A stretch of DNA of 64,000 nt from Pseudomonas sp. LB-090624 (GTDB lineage: Bacteria; Pseudomonadota; Gammaproteobacteria; Pseudomonadales; Pseudomonadaceae): NCBI RefSeq assembly GCF_003205205.1, contig NZ_QJRL01000006.1, positions 159,262-223,261 of the forward strand. Direction: 5' to 3'. This document shows, piece after piece, positions 52,480-61,880 of the stretch. The first letter of the stretch is position 1. Each line of letters starts with the position of its first letter. The notes beneath the pieces were generated by a model, which was not told the DNA's origin, did no database searches, and saw only the letters and a list, made by a program, of their open reading frames with translations. The position numbers were made by a program, and so were the translations under genes.

Positions 52480-53226
52480 ATGAACTACAATTGGGATTGG
52501 GCTATTTTTTTCAAGCCCACGGGTATTGGTACGCAAATCTACCTGGACTGGTATATATCCGGGCTGGCATGGACGCTCGCCATTGCGATACTTGCCTGGA
52601 TGATCGCGCTCGTGCTTGGTTCGCTCCTTGGTATTATGCGATCGCTGCCAGGGCGATGGCTGTCGGGTATAGCAACCTGCTACGTTGAGGTGTTTCGCAA
52701 TGTCCCATTACTTGTGCAGCTGTTCATTTGGTATTTCTTGATACCTGACCTTTTACCTCCTTCGTGGCAGGTCGGGTTCAAGCAGGACCTGGATCCAACA
52801 ACATCGTCGCTCATCAGTGTAGTCATGTGCCTGGGCTTGTTCACCGCTGCGCGGGTCTGCGAGCAGGTACGTACCGGTATCGAAGCGCTTCCGGCAGGTC
52901 AGGCCGCAGCCGGCAAGGCCATGGGTTTCAGCGTAGGGTGCGTGTACCGTTATGTGCTACTGCCGCAAGCTTACCGGATCATCATTCCGCCGCTGACCAC
53001 TGAATTTCTCGCTGTATTCAAAAACTCTGCAGTCGCCTCGCTGATTGGGTTGCTCGAGCTTCTCGCGCAGACCAAACAGACGGCTGAGTTTTCCGCCCAT
53101 CTCTTTGAAGCCTTCAGCTTGGCAACCCTGATCTACTTCACCTTGAACATGGGGCTCATGGGCATCATGAAACGCATCGAGCGCAAGTCCCGCGTGCCGG
53201 GCCTTATTACAATGAGCGCAAAATAA
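52480..53226 (+). CDS. Polar amino acid ABC transporter permease (GltJ-like)
   Basis: This 248-residue inner-membrane permease has about five TM segments and the HisMQ-type coupling loop EALPAGQAAAGKAMGFS, then YVLLPQAYRIIIPPLTTEFL. The N-terminal MNYNWDWAIFF resembles GltJ. Its TAA stop overlaps the ATG of the next permease (TAATG). Confidence 0.92.
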   Translation: MNYNWDWAIFFKPTGIGTQIYLDWYISGLAWTLAIAILAWMIALVLGSLLGIMRSLPGRWLSGIATCYVEVFRNVPLLVQLFIWYFLIPDLLPPSWQVGFKQDLDPTTSSLISVVMCLGLFTAARVCEQVRTGIEALPAGQAAAGKAMGFSVGCVYRYVLLPQAYRIIIPPLTTEFLAVFKNSAVASLIGLLELLAQTKQTAEFSAHLFEAFSLATLIYFTLNMGLMGIMKRIERKSRVPGLITMSAK

Positions 53227-53891
53227 TGGACTTCACCGAAGTTATCCCCGCTCTTCCAGCCCTCGCGAGCGGCATGTGGCTGACGCTTAAGTTGTTAGCG
53301 ATCGGTGTTCTCGGCGGCACCGTTCTAGGTACATTGTTGGCATTGATGCGCCTTTCGACCAACCGTTGGATGTCCAGCGCCGCCGGCCTGTATGTCAATT
53401 ACGTTCGGTCGGTGCCGCTGCTGCTGGTCATTACCTGGTTCTACCTCGCAGTGCCCTTCATGCTTCAATGGCTCGTGGGGCGCCCCATGCCGGTGGGCGC
53501 GTTTGCCTCATGCGTCGTCGCCTTCATATTGTTTGAGGCCGCTTATTTCTGCGAGATCGTACGGGCAGGCGTGCAAGCGGTAGCGAAGGGGCAAATGGCG
53601 GCTTCCTTGGCACTTGGCATGAGCAGCGCCCAGGCCATGCGCATGATCATATTGCCCCAGGCGTTCAGAAAGATGACGCCGCTGTTGCTTCAGCAAAGCA
53701 TCATTTTCTTTCAAGACACCTCACTGGTATACACCGTTGGGCTCGTGGATTTCCTGAATGCTGCCCGCGGCAATGGCGATATTATCGGCCGTGTCAACGA
53801 GTTCCTCATCGTCGCCGGCCTCACTTACTTCATCATCAGCTTCGGCGCTTCGAGACTGGTAAAACGCTTGGCACAACGGTGGGCAGTATGA
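53226..53891 (+). CDS. Polar amino acid ABC transporter permease (GltK-like)
   Basis: This 221-residue second permease of the pair begins [20 protein letters not shown] and carries the coupling loop [16 protein letters not shown] followed by [19 protein letters not shown]. It overlaps the previous gene by one base and the ATPase gene by four (ATGA), so the set is translationally coupled. Confidence 0.92.
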   Translation: MDFTEVIPALPALASGMWLTLKLLAIGVLGGTVLGTLLALMRLSTNRWMSSAAGLYVNYVRSVPLLLVITWFYLAVPFMLQWLVGRPMPVGAFASCVVAFILFEAAYFCEIVRAGVQAVAKGQMAASLALGMSSAQAMRMIILPQAFRKMTPLLLQQSIIFFQDTSLVYTVGLVDFLNAARGNGDIIGRVNEFLIVAGLTYFIISFGASRLVKRLAQRWAV

Positions 53892-54622
53892 TTGAGATCA
53901 AAAACGTCAATAAGTGGTATGGCAACTTCCAAGTGCTCACAGACTGCACCACCCAGGTGAAGCAAGGTGAAGTGGTCGTGGTGTGCGGGCCTTCGGGATC
54001 CGGCAAGTCCACGCTGATCAAATGCGTCAACGCACTGGAACCCTTCCAGAAGGGCGACATCCAGGTCCAGGGCACCCCCGTCGGAAGTGCAAAGACTGAC
54101 CTGCCAAAATTGCGCTCCCGCGTCGGCATGGTGTTTCAACACTTTGAACTGTTTCCCCACCTGTCAATCATCGAAAACCTGACCCTTGCCCAAATCAAAG
54201 TCCTTGGCCGCCACAAAGAGGCCGCTGTCGAAAAGGCCAAGGTCTTGCTCAATCGTGTCGGCTTGTTGGCGCATGCACACAAACACCCGGGCCAACTTTC
54301 CGGCGGGCAACAGCAACGCGTTGCCATCGCTCGTGCTTTGGCAATGGACCCTGTCGTGATGCTATTTGACGAGCCCACGTCTGCCTTAGACCCCGAAATG
54401 GTCAATGAGGTACTGGACGTCATGGTCGAGCTCGCGCAGGAAGGCATGACCATGATGTGCGTCACCCACGAGATGGGATTTGCGCGAAAAGTTGCCGACC
54501 GGGTTATCTTCATGGACAAAGGTTGCATCATCGAGGACTGCAAGAAGGATGAGTTCTTCGGCTATCCCGAGCAACGATCTGAGCGCGCCCGTCAATTTCT
54601 TTCGAAGATCCTTCAGCACTGA
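53888..54622 (+). CDS. Polar amino acid ABC transporter ATPase (GltL-like)
   Basis: This 244-residue ATPase has Walker [17 protein letters not shown]-loop [11 protein letters not shown], signature [15 protein letters not shown], Walker [15 protein letters not shown] and switch His VTHEMGFA. It is the GlnQ/GltL type that serves PAAT importers. ATG 53888 overlaps the permease stop. Confidence 0.94.
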   Translation: MIEIKNVNKWYGNFQVLTDCTTQVKQGEVVVVCGPSGSGKSTLIKCVNALEPFQKGDIQVQGTPVGSAKTDLPKLRSRVGMVFQHFELFPHLSIIENLTLAQIKVLGRHKEAAVEKAKVLLNRVGLLAHAHKHPGQLSGGQQQRVAIARALAMDPVVMLFDEPTSALDPEMVNEVLDVMVELAQEGMTMMCVTHEMGFARKVADRVIFMDKGCIIEDCKKDEFFGYPEQRSERARQFLSKILQH

Positions 54623-54712
54623 TCAGCGCATTCCCCTGAGATTGTATGCTGTATCATCGATGCGGCGCAGTGGGGCCAGTAAGCGCAGGCCTGTCGGTTT
54701 TGACGGTGGTTG

Positions 54713-55951
54713 ATGGCTGCGATTCAGTCGTCAATCATGGTTGATACCTTGACCCTGGGAGGGAAATTTTTGAGCGCGGTGCCTGAAGTCGAGCGACTGG
54801 GACTCTTGAAAATTGGTCTGCTAGGTATCTTGCAGATCCTCTCCTGGGGCGGATCGTTTTACCTGCTTGGCGTGTTGGCCGATCCTATTTCCAAAGATAC
54901 CGGTTGGTCGCACCAGTGGGTAATCTCCGGGGCATCCGTTGGCCTCCTGACTGCAAGCCTGCTGACGCCCTTTTGCGCCAGGATGATCAATGCATACGGA
55001 GGTCGTCGCGTGCTGGCCGTCCACAGCGTGCTATTGGCTGTCGGGCTGCTAGCCCTGGCGACCTCGGTAAATATCTACCTGTATTTGGGGGCGTGGGTCA
55101 TTCTCGGCGCCGCAATGGCAGCCGGCCTTTATGGTGCGTTGTTCACATCGCTGGGCGCCATCTACGGCATGAACGCAAAGCCTGTCATTGTCGGGATCAC
55201 CCTCATATCAGGATTCTGCACCACAGTGATTTGGCCGCTTCTCGCCTTCCTCGACCATCTCATCGGCTGGCGCCTCACGTGTGGCATTTTTTCTTTGTTC
55301 GCGGTGGCCGCACTGCTGCCCCTGTACCGCTACGCGTTGCCCACTTGCAGGGTGAAAGGCGCAACAGCAACCAACACTGATTATGCTGCAGCCAACCTCG
55401 ACCCAATCACGTTCTGGATCATGACGAGCGTTTTCGCGATCGCCGCAGCTCTGATGACTTGTATATCCATCGTGCTGATCACCGTGCTGCAGGCTCGAGG
55501 CTTCAGCCTGGCATCGTCAATTGCACTGGCGGCCTTGATAGGCCCTGCTCAAGTATTGTGCCGCGTAGCGGATTTGTTATGGAAGCGACAAGCCCCCGTG
55601 ATGACCGCTCTGCTGGCCAGTGGAATGACTGCGGTGGGGTTGTTCATGGTTGATTTCGCACCGAGCCTGGTGGCACTGGGGCTTGCGTGCTACGGCGCGG
55701 GTAATGGAATGCGGGCGATTGTCAAAACGACGCTGCCGATGGTGGTCGTGCGGCCAGAGCATTACGTCACCGTCTCAGGGCGTCTAAACAGGCCCGCGCT
55801 ATTAGCCCAGGCGCTTGCCCCGATTGCTTGCGGCTATGTGATATCCAATCTTGGTAGCGACGCCATGATTCATCTTCTCAGTGCCTTGGCGCTGTTGGCA
55901 TTTGGCTTGACTGTCGCGCTTTCGCATCGGATCGAACAAACGACGAGGTAG
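54713..55951 (+). CDS. MFS transporter (CynX/OFA-like)
   Basis: This 412-residue 12-TM carrier has ILQILSWGGSFYLLGVLADP as its first helix, then GWSHQWVISGASVGLLTASL, typical of the group of MFS proteins near CynX/YjiJ/OFA types. No clear substrate motif is seen. ATG 54713 follows a GGTGG-type site; ATG 54737 is an alternative. It lies 90 bases after the ABC ATPase gene and could be in the same transcript. Confidence 0.87.
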   Translation: MAAIQSSIMVDTLTLGGKFLSAVPEVERLGLLKIGLLGILQILSWGGSFYLLGVLADPISKDTGWSHQWVISGASVGLLTASLLTPFCARMINAYGGRRVLAVHSVLLAVGLLALATSVNIYLYLGAWVILGAAMAAGLYGALFTSLGAIYGMNAKPVIVGITLISGFCTTVIWPLLAFLDHLIGWRLTCGIFSLFAVAALLPLYRYALPTCRVKGATATNTDYAAANLDPITFWIMTSVFAIAAALMTCISIVLITVLQARGFSLASSIALAALIGPAQVLCRVADLLWKRQAPVMTALLASGMTAVGLFMVDFAPSLVALGLACYGAGNGMRAIVKTTLPMVVVRPEHYVTVSGRLNRPALLAQALAPIACGYVISNLGSDAMIHLLSALALLAFGLTVALSHRIEQTTR

Positions 55952-56032
55952 AGCAGACGACTCGCATGAGCTACAAGCTGGCTTGATACGCTAGGATGGT
56001 GCCTAACAAGCACACTAACCTGATGGGCCGAC

Positions 56033-56890
56033 ATGTTTGACTGGGATAGCCTTCGATATTTCAACGCGTTCGTTCGCGAGGGGTCACTCGCCGCAGCGGC
56101 TCGGTCGCTAGGCGTCGAGCACGCCACTATTGCACGCAGAATCTCTGCACTTGAAGCCGCATTGAACCTGAAGCTGGTTGATCGCAGAGGCCGCCTTTAC
56201 GAACTCACCCAAGATGGCTTGCGGGTCGGCGAGTACGCGGCGCTCATGGAGTCGGCGTCGTTTGCCTTGGAGCGCTTCGTCGAGGGTGAGGAAAGCCGCG
56301 TCGAGGGTGAACTCACGCTTTCTGCTCCTCCGGCGTATCTAGGCACTCTGGTCGCGCGCAGGCTCGGGGCGCTACGCGCACGCCACCCCCTTCTGCAACT
56401 CAGGTTAGTAGGCGCGAAATCCACAGCCTCGCTGGCTCGAAAGGAAACCGATATCGCGATCACCTTCACCCGCCCACAAGAGCAAAGCGTGATCGCCAAG
56501 AAATTAGGCACGCTGCGCTTTTTCCCCTACGCCACCGAGGACTATCTGGCGAAGAATGTTACGGCTGATCATGAATTCATCGGCTATGACCGCAGCATGG
56601 GTCAATCTATCCAGCAGCGCTGGTTGCTGGATCACCTCAAAGGCAGGCGCGTCTCGGTGACCAGCAATGATCTTCGAATCCAGGCACTCGCTGCAGCAGG
56701 GGGAGCCGGCGTGGTTTACTTGCCAGACTTCCTTGCGGCTGAGCATGCACTGGTTAACGCGGATACTGAATGTCCCCCTCTGGAGCTGCCGATCTGGCTC
56801 GCTTTCCATGAGGACCTGCGCAGCTCCATCAAAATTCGGGTGGTTGTCGAATTCCTCATGCAGGGATTGGAAACCACTCAGATCATGTGA
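56033..56890 (+). CDS. LysR-family transcriptional regulator
   Basis: This 285-residue regulator begins MFDWDSLRYFNAFVREGSLA and continues AAARSLGVEHATIARRISAL, of the type with a WDD/WDSLR N-terminus. The effector domain follows. It is 92 bases upstream of an MFS gene in the same direction, and about 80 bases after another MFS gene. Confidence 0.9.
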   Translation: MFDWDSLRYFNAFVREGSLAAAARSLGVEHATIARRISALEAALNLKLVDRRGRLYELTQDGLRVGEYAALMESASFALERFVEGEESRVEGELTLSAPPAYLGTLVARRLGALRARHPLLQLRLVGAKSTASLARKETDIAITFTRPQEQSVIAKKLGTLRFFPYATEDYLAKNVTADHEFIGYDRSMGQSIQQRWLLDHLKGRRVSVTSNDLRIQALAAAGGAGVVYLPDFLAAEHALVNADTECPPLELPIWLAFHEDLRSSIKIRVVVEFLMQGLETTQIM

Positions 56891-56902
56891 ATTTTTTCAC
56901 AT
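56885..56902. terminator. Small AT-looped hairpin at the LysR stop
   Basis: ATGTGAA-TTTT-TTCACAT has 7-bp perfect arms and includes the LysR stop codon. It may attenuate read-through to the MFS gene or simply mark the transcript end. Confidence 0.4.
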
Positions 56903-56982
56903 ACCACTTGCATCCTCTGGGAGTGGGCTCACAGGTAACCTCTGATTAAGCTGGCAAAACCACTTGTCAGAGAGAACCCATC

Positions 56983-58179
56983 ATGAGCAATACTTCACCC
57001 ATTCAGGGGGCGCTCGCGGTGTATCGAACAGCCTGGATTGTCACCGCAATCTTCATTCTGTCCAATGCCGCTACGCCCCTCTACAGCCTTTGGCAACGAA
57101 GCCTGGGATTCAATTCAGGCACGCTGACGGTAATTTTTGCGTGTTACATCGCAGGCTTGCTGCTCACGTTGACGCTAGCCGGCCAACTGTCTGACCATTT
57201 TGGGCGCAAAGCGCTGTTGCTCCCGTGCATCGGTCTGGCAATCATCGCAGCCTTCCTGTTCGACCAAGCGGCAAGCATTGGGACGCTGATGCTCGCGCGT
57301 TTCTTGACCGGGATATCAGTCGGACTGGTGGTATCAGGGGGTATGGCCAACGTCATCGAACACGCCGAGCCGCACCAGAAGCATTTCGCTTCGCTGATGG
57401 CTTCGATAGCCATGGTGTTTGGCGCCGGTACCGGGCCGCTGCTGGCGGGCGTTGTGGCGCAATACCTCACAATGCCCATTCACATCGTATTTCGGTTCGA
57501 GATAGCGCTGCTCTGCCTGGCCTTGCTCGCACTGATGCTGCAGAAGAACCGTAAACTGGGCACGGGTTCGTTCAAGCCGCGCCTGCCTAGAGTACCGAAA
57601 GAAAGCGTCGGTATCGTCCTGTTAGGTATCGCGTTCTTCGGCCCTGGTATCACATCAACATCGTTCATCCTGGCGCTTGGCCCCAAGTTGATCGCCACGT
57701 TCCTGGGCGTGAACAGCCCGCTGATAACCGGCTGCATGGCCTTCTCGATGTTCGTTGTAGCCGTAGGTGTGCAATTGGCCGCGAAGCGACTTGGCCACCG
57801 CACAGTCTTCTCGCTTAGCGGGGTTGCCACGATGGCTTCGATGGTCAGCGTATGGATTGCGCTGCAAGCGGGGTCGGTGATCTGCTTGATCATCTCGGCA
57901 CTGCTGGCCGGTGCAGGCCAGGGCCTGGGACAACTGGGAGGTTTGACGCTGATCGCTGACAACGTTCAGAGTGAACGCAGGGCTGAGGCAAACGCAGTGT
58001 TCAATATGGGCGGCTATCTACCGGCCGGCGCTATACCCGTTCTGATCGGCTACCTGATTGACTACTGCGGGCTGAACATGGGCGTCACCTCCTTGGCCGC
58101 GATCATCGGTTGCCTGGGATTCATCGCCTTAACCCAGCTAAGCGCTGCGCCTGCCGGGCCAGTTCGCACGGGTCTATGA
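56983..58179 (+). CDS. MFS transporter
   Basis: This 398-residue 12-TM carrier has the MFS signature loop GQLSDHFGRKALLLPCIG between TM2 and TM3, the second half starting near residue 205, and FLTGISVGLVVSGGMANVIE in TM4. The arrangement (IFILSNAATPLYSLWQ) is found in drug/metabolite carriers. ATG 56983 follows GAGAG. It is followed by a TetR gene; drug or aromatic-compound export or uptake is possible. Confidence 0.88.
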   Translation: MSNTSPIQGALAVYRTAWIVTAIFILSNAATPLYSLWQRSLGFNSGTLTVIFACYIAGLLLTLTLAGQLSDHFGRKALLLPCIGLAIIAAFLFDQAASIGTLMLARFLTGISVGLVVSGGMANVIEHAEPHQKHFASLMASIAMVFGAGTGPLLAGVVAQYLTMPIHIVFRFEIALLCLALLALMLQKNRKLGTGSFKPRLPRVPKESVGIVLLGIAFFGPGITSTSFILALGPKLIATFLGVNSPLITGCMAFSMFVVAVGVQLAAKRLGHRTVFSLSGVATMASMVSVWIALQAGSVICLIISALLAGAGQGLGQLGGLTLIADNVQSERRAEANAVFNMGGYLPAGAIPVLIGYLIDYCGLNMGVTSLAAIIGCLGFIALTQLSAAPAGPVRTGL

Positions 58180-58303
58180 CCCGGCGCAGTTGTCATGCCG
58201 CGGCAGGTTTTGGCGAGCCTCGCCGAGGGCGCTACCCTGCTGCTGGGCTGCACACACCATCGCATGGGCAAATTCCACGGAGCATCCTACAAGACACGCC
58301 TAC

Positions 58304-58329
58304 ATTCTTTAGAGCGAGTGTTCTAGAAT
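58304..58329. promoter_or_regulatory. Imperfect palindrome upstream of TetR gene
   Basis: Nested arms ATTCT...AGAAT (58304-58308, 58325-58329) and TAGA...TCTA (58310-58313, 58322-58325) surround GCGAGTGT. Length and symmetry fit a TetR operator. It lies 62 bases upstream of the TetR start. Confidence 0.5.
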
Positions 58330-58391
58330 GGACACACCCCTCCTGTTACCCCATAGGATCGGATACCGACGTTTTCTCGACTGGAAACCCT

Positions 58392-59030
58392 ATGCTCACG
58401 CCTATTGCTGCAAACGCTCCACAGCAAGATCGAAGTCGCGCCTCTCTTGAGCGCCTGATGCTCGCCACCCGGGAGATACTCAGTGAGGGAACATTCGAGC
58501 AGCTTACCATCGCGGGTATCAGCAAACGCTCCAAGGTTTCCGTGGGCTCTATCTACGCGCGTTTCAAAGGCAAGGACGAACTCTTCCTGGCAGTCATGAT
58601 CGATGTGATGACTGAAATGGAGGGAGAGTGGGCACAGGAGATAGAAGCCCTCAAGACCCGAAAGTTATCTTTGAGCGAACTCGTACCGGCCCTCATCGAC
58701 CGCTTGGCCGAGCATCTGCACAGACATGCCAGCATCCTGAAGCCATTCATGACGAAGGCGAGCGATCCGCGGGTAGCGGCCTGCGGAAAGGCTGCGCATT
58801 TGAAGACCGAGCAAACATTCCAAGATTTGCTCCTTGAGCAGCGCGACTCTATCAGTCATCCCGAGCCAGAACGCGCCGTGCTGAATAGTTTTGTGATCGC
58901 CTACTCTGCACTTGCTCGATTCTTGGGGCTAGGCTCGGCACCTGATGCTGCCGGTGAAGGCAGCTGGGACCACCTGAAAAATGACCTCGGGCAAATGTGC
59001 CTTGGTTTTCTCAAGCAATCCCACGCCTAA
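58392..59030 (+). CDS. TetR-family transcriptional regulator
   Basis: This 212-residue regulator has the helix-turn-helix LSEGTFEQLTIAGISKRSKV then SVGSIYARFKGKDELFLAVM. The rest is the helical ligand domain. ATG 58392 follows GGAAA. It is convergent with the catabolic operon 59048-63911 and downstream of an MFS gene; either may be its target. An imperfect palindrome upstream suggests autoregulation. Confidence 0.89.
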   Translation: MLTPIAANAPQQDRSRASLERLMLATREILSEGTFEQLTIAGISKRSKVSVGSIYARFKGKDELFLAVMIDVMTEMEGEWAQEIEALKTRKLSLSELVPALIDRLAEHLHRHASILKPFMTKASDPRVAACGKAAHLKTEQTFQDLLLEQRDSISHPEPERAVLNSFVIAYSALARFLGLGSAPDAAGEGSWDHLKNDLGQMCLGFLKQSHA

Positions 59031-59047
59031 TTCCATCCATCGGTTTG

Positions 59048-59848
59048 CTAGGCTGGTAGCAGCGCCACGGCACGCACGAAACCGGCCGATGCAGCCCGTA
59101 TCTTGTAAGGGAAGCAACTCACCCAAAAACCCGATGTGGGCAGTACATGCAAGTTGGACAACTTTTCCATTTGGCCGTAGCCGATATCGCGTCCCGCCTT
59201 GTGTCCTTCCCAGATGATCGAGGCATCTCCGGTCTGCGCGAAGCGGGCTCGGGTGTGACTGAACGGTGCATCCCAGCTCCAGGCATCAGTGCCCACGACC
59301 CGAACGCCCTGGGCGAGCAACCACAGCGTGGCATCGCGGCCAATGCCAACGCCTGCATCCAGGTAACCGGGCTCTCCGAACAGCTCACCCGCGCGGGTGT
59401 TGATCAGAACGATGTCCAGCGGCGCTAGCGTGTAGCCTATTTGACTGAATTCTGCGGCAAGCTCTTGGGCAGTCACAACATGACCGTCCGGCAAATGCCT
59501 CAGGTCGAGCTTCACACCAGGGCGAAGGCACCACTCCAAGGGGAGCTCGTCTATGCCAAAGGCAGGCTTTCCAGCAGGGTCCAAGGCATGGTCAGTCGTC
59601 GACGCATAGTGCCAGGGAGCATCCATATGCGTGCCGCTGTGCGTTGTGATATGCAACCGCTCGGCGGCCCAAGACTCGTTACCCGGGAGGTCATCCTTAT
59701 CCAAACCTGGAAACAGCGCGGCCATTTCTGGCCAGCCTTGTTGATGGTCCATGTAGTCGATCCGGGGCAGCAATGGGGGCGGATCGGTATATGGGTTATT
59801 GTCTAACGTGACAGAAATGTCCACGAGACGACACTGACTGAAATCCAT
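59048..59848 (-). CDS. Cyclase-family hydrolase (kynurenine formamidase-like)
   Basis: This 266-residue metal-dependent hydrolase belongs to the cyclase/KynB family. The metal-binding motif is THSGTHMDAPWHY; DIVLINTRAGELFGE and VVGTDAWSWDAPF follow, as in isatin hydrolase and KynB-like enzymes. Members hydrolyse N-formylkynurenine, isatin or related amides and lactones. ATG 59848 (MDFSQCRLVDISV) is chosen over TTG 59863. It is the last gene of a minus-strand operon. Confidence 0.88.
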   Translation of the reverse strand: MDFSQCRLVDISVTLDNNPYTDPPPLLPRIDYMDHQQGWPEMAALFPGLDKDDLPGNESWAAERLHITTHSGTHMDAPWHYASTTDHALDPAGKPAFGIDELPLEWCLRPGVKLDLRHLPDGHVVTAQELAAEFSQIGYTLAPLDIVLINTRAGELFGEPGYLDAGVGIGRDATLWLLAQGVRVVGTDAWSWDAPFSHTRARFAQTGDASIIWEGHKAGRDIGYGQMEKLSNLHVLPTSGFWVSCFPYKIRAASAGFVRAVALLPA

Positions 59849-59908
59849 AGATTCAAACTCCAATGAGATAACCAGGAGCCCTCGCGCCTGGAGATCGGGA
59901 TGAGTGAC

Positions 59909-60889
59909 TCAGCGAGCAGGACGCACGACCCGCTGTTCGATAACCCCAAAAGGCGCTGCGCCCCGCTCGTCCGTCGCCTGCATACGGACCACATCTCCCC
60001 ATTGCATGAAGTCTGTGAGAGCCCGCCCTTCGAGGCGTTCGATAGCGCGACGCTCCGAAATGCACGTACACCCCCTTTCCCCACCGGCATTCGAAACTGT
60101 TCCAGAGCCGATCAATGTCCCAGCGCTTAATCTGCGGGTCATCGCAGCGTGAGCGATCAACTGCGCGAAATCGAAATGCATGTGGCTCGACGAGGGATTA
60201 CCGAACCACTCGCCATTCCAGTCCACCTCAAGGTTCAGGTGGATACGCCACTCATGCCAGCAAGCCCCCAGCTCATCAGGGGTGATGGCCACCGGAGCGA
60301 AACTGCTTGAAGGCTTGGCCTGAACAAACCCGAACCCCGTCTTCATTTCACGAGGCGCCAAGGTGCGCAAGCTGACATCGTTCAATTGCAGCAACAACTT
60401 GATGTGCCGACCTGCGTCGCTGGCAGGACATCCCATCGGCACGCTGTCGAGCAACACTGCAAACTCGCCCTCGAAATCCACACCGTGCGCAACGTCAGCG
60501 GCCTGAATATCATCATGCGGCCCGAGGAAATCATCCGACCCACCTTGGTACATCAATGGAATTCGGTCCACATCTTCAATGGGCGGCAGGCCGAATGCTT
60601 GTTGCATCAGGTGTCCGTGGTTGAGAAATGCAGAACCATCGAGCCATTGGTAGGCGCGCGGGAGCGGTGCCATCGCGTTTCTGGCATCGAAACAGAATGA
60701 GGACTCAGCGTTTTCTTCATTGAGCGCCTGATAAAGTGCGTTCAACCTGGGCTCTACCGTTTCCCATTGCTCGATGGCTTGCTGGAGCGTCTGGGCGATG
60801 GGCGATGCATAGCACGCGCGACTTAAGTCACGCGCCACCACCACCAGAACGCCATCACGCGTCCCGTCCTTGAGGGTTGCAAGCTTCAT
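59909..60889 (-). CDS. Fumarylacetoacetate hydrolase-family protein
   Basis: This 326-residue enzyme begins MKLATLKDGTRDGVLVVVAR, with an N-terminal domain of the fumarylacetoacetase type. The catalytic FAH domain shows DDFLGPHDDI, the metal-site DFEGEFAVLL (Glu and Asp), SLRTLAPREMKTGFGFVQAK, and GTLIGSGTVSNAGG. The family cleaves C-C bonds of acylpyruvates or decarboxylates oxo acids in aromatic breakdown. Its ATG overlaps the stop of the VOC dioxygenase gene by four bases, so the two act on one pathway. Confidence 0.9.
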   Translation of the reverse strand: MKLATLKDGTRDGVLVVVARDLSRACYASPIAQTLQQAIEQWETVEPRLNALYQALNEENAESSFCFDARNAMAPLPRAYQWLDGSAFLNHGHLMQQAFGLPPIEDVDRIPLMYQGGSDDFLGPHDDIQAADVAHGVDFEGEFAVLLDSVPMGCPASDAGRHIKLLLQLNDVSLRTLAPREMKTGFGFVQAKPSSSFAPVAITPDELGACWHEWRIHLNLEVDWNGEWFGNPSSSHMHFDFAQLIAHAAMTRRLSAGTLIGSGTVSNAGGERGCTCISERRAIERLEGRALTDFMQWGDVVRMQATDERGAAPFGVIEQRVVRPAR

Positions 60890-61854
60890 TCAAGCGGACC
60901 CGATGATTGATTTGGCTTGCCAGCGCCTGGTGGCGGCCCGCCCGGTGCCCACTTTTCCTGCCGGGAAAACAGGAAAATTTGGGAACCGTCCGCACCTGCG
61001 GGGGTTTCGCGTGCCAACCAGTGGTCGTCATGCAGGTCCATATCAGCGTCGTATTCCACATGGCAGCCCAGAGGACTGTTGAAATACCAGAACCAGTTGG
61101 AGCCCATTTTGTGCCGTCCAGGCCCCCAGAAAGAGCTGTAGCCTTTTTCGACGAAACGAGTACCGGCCACCATCACGTCAGTAGGCCCGCCCATGTGGAA
61201 CGTGAAATGCTCGATGCCCTTGAGGAAAGGCGGAGTCTGGATCAGGAACAAGGTGTGGTGATCCTGCGTACCCGCTGGGCGCAGGAACGGTCCGACATCG
61301 GTAAAACGATCAGTGCATACGAAACCCAGGCGTTCGTAGAACGCTTCAGCCCGCGCAGCGTCCGGTACAAAGTAGACAACATGCGACAGGCTGCGCGGCA
61401 ATGCGGGCATATCGGCGGTCACTGCTAACACATTCACCGCTCGGTGAACTTGGTCGCCCGGGGCATTGACCGCTTCAGCAGGCAACGAGATGGCCCGTCG
61501 GCATGTGATCTGGAAACCCAACGCAAAGCCCATATCGTCCACACAGCGCAACACACCATCATCGCCCCAGACGACGTGTCGGTCTTTCTCAAGCTCGGCA
61601 GCGATCGCCTGGAGGTCAGACTCTCCCATCACCCCATAGACGGTTTCGCGCAGTTGGGTTGCAGTCTCCAGCGGCGCTGGAAGGCGCTGATCGGAATGAC
61701 GCCGCAGCACAATGCCTGTGCCGTCGAGTGCTTCCAAAAGCCCACCGTTTTCGTCCAAATCGACCGGTTTGAGTCCGTAATCGATGAGGTATTGAATGCA
61801 CGCGTCCAGGTCGTTCACACCAAATACAAGGTAATCAGGTCCGATGATATTCAT
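60886..61854 (-). CDS. Extradiol ring-cleavage dioxygenase-like VOC protein
   Basis: This 322-residue protein has two vicinal-oxygen-chelate domains, as in BphC-type type I extradiol dioxygenases. The second domain holds the expected Fe/Mn ligands: His in SLSHVVYFV, His in KGIEHFTFHMGG, and Glu in GCHVEYDADMD. The first domain (residues about 1-130) is degenerate. The expected role is ring cleavage of a catechol-type compound or a related reaction. It lies between an alpha/beta hydrolase gene and an FAH gene, the order of a meta-cleavage-type pathway. Confidence 0.86.
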   Translation of the reverse strand: MNIIGPDYLVFGVNDLDACIQYLIDYGLKPVDLDENGGLLEALDGTGIVLRRHSDQRLPAPLETATQLRETVYGVMGESDLQAIAAELEKDRHVVWGDDGVLRCVDDMGFALGFQITCRRAISLPAEAVNAPGDQVHRAVNVLAVTADMPALPRSLSHVVYFVPDAARAEAFYERLGFVCTDRFTDVGPFLRPAGTQDHHTLFLIQTPPFLKGIEHFTFHMGGPTDVMVAGTRFVEKGYSSFWGPGRHKMGSNWFWYFNSPLGCHVEYDADMDLHDDHWLARETPAGADGSQIFLFSRQEKWAPGGPPPGAGKPNQSSGPLE

Positions 61855-61880
61855 GGCAATTGTCTCTATTTTTGTATGGT

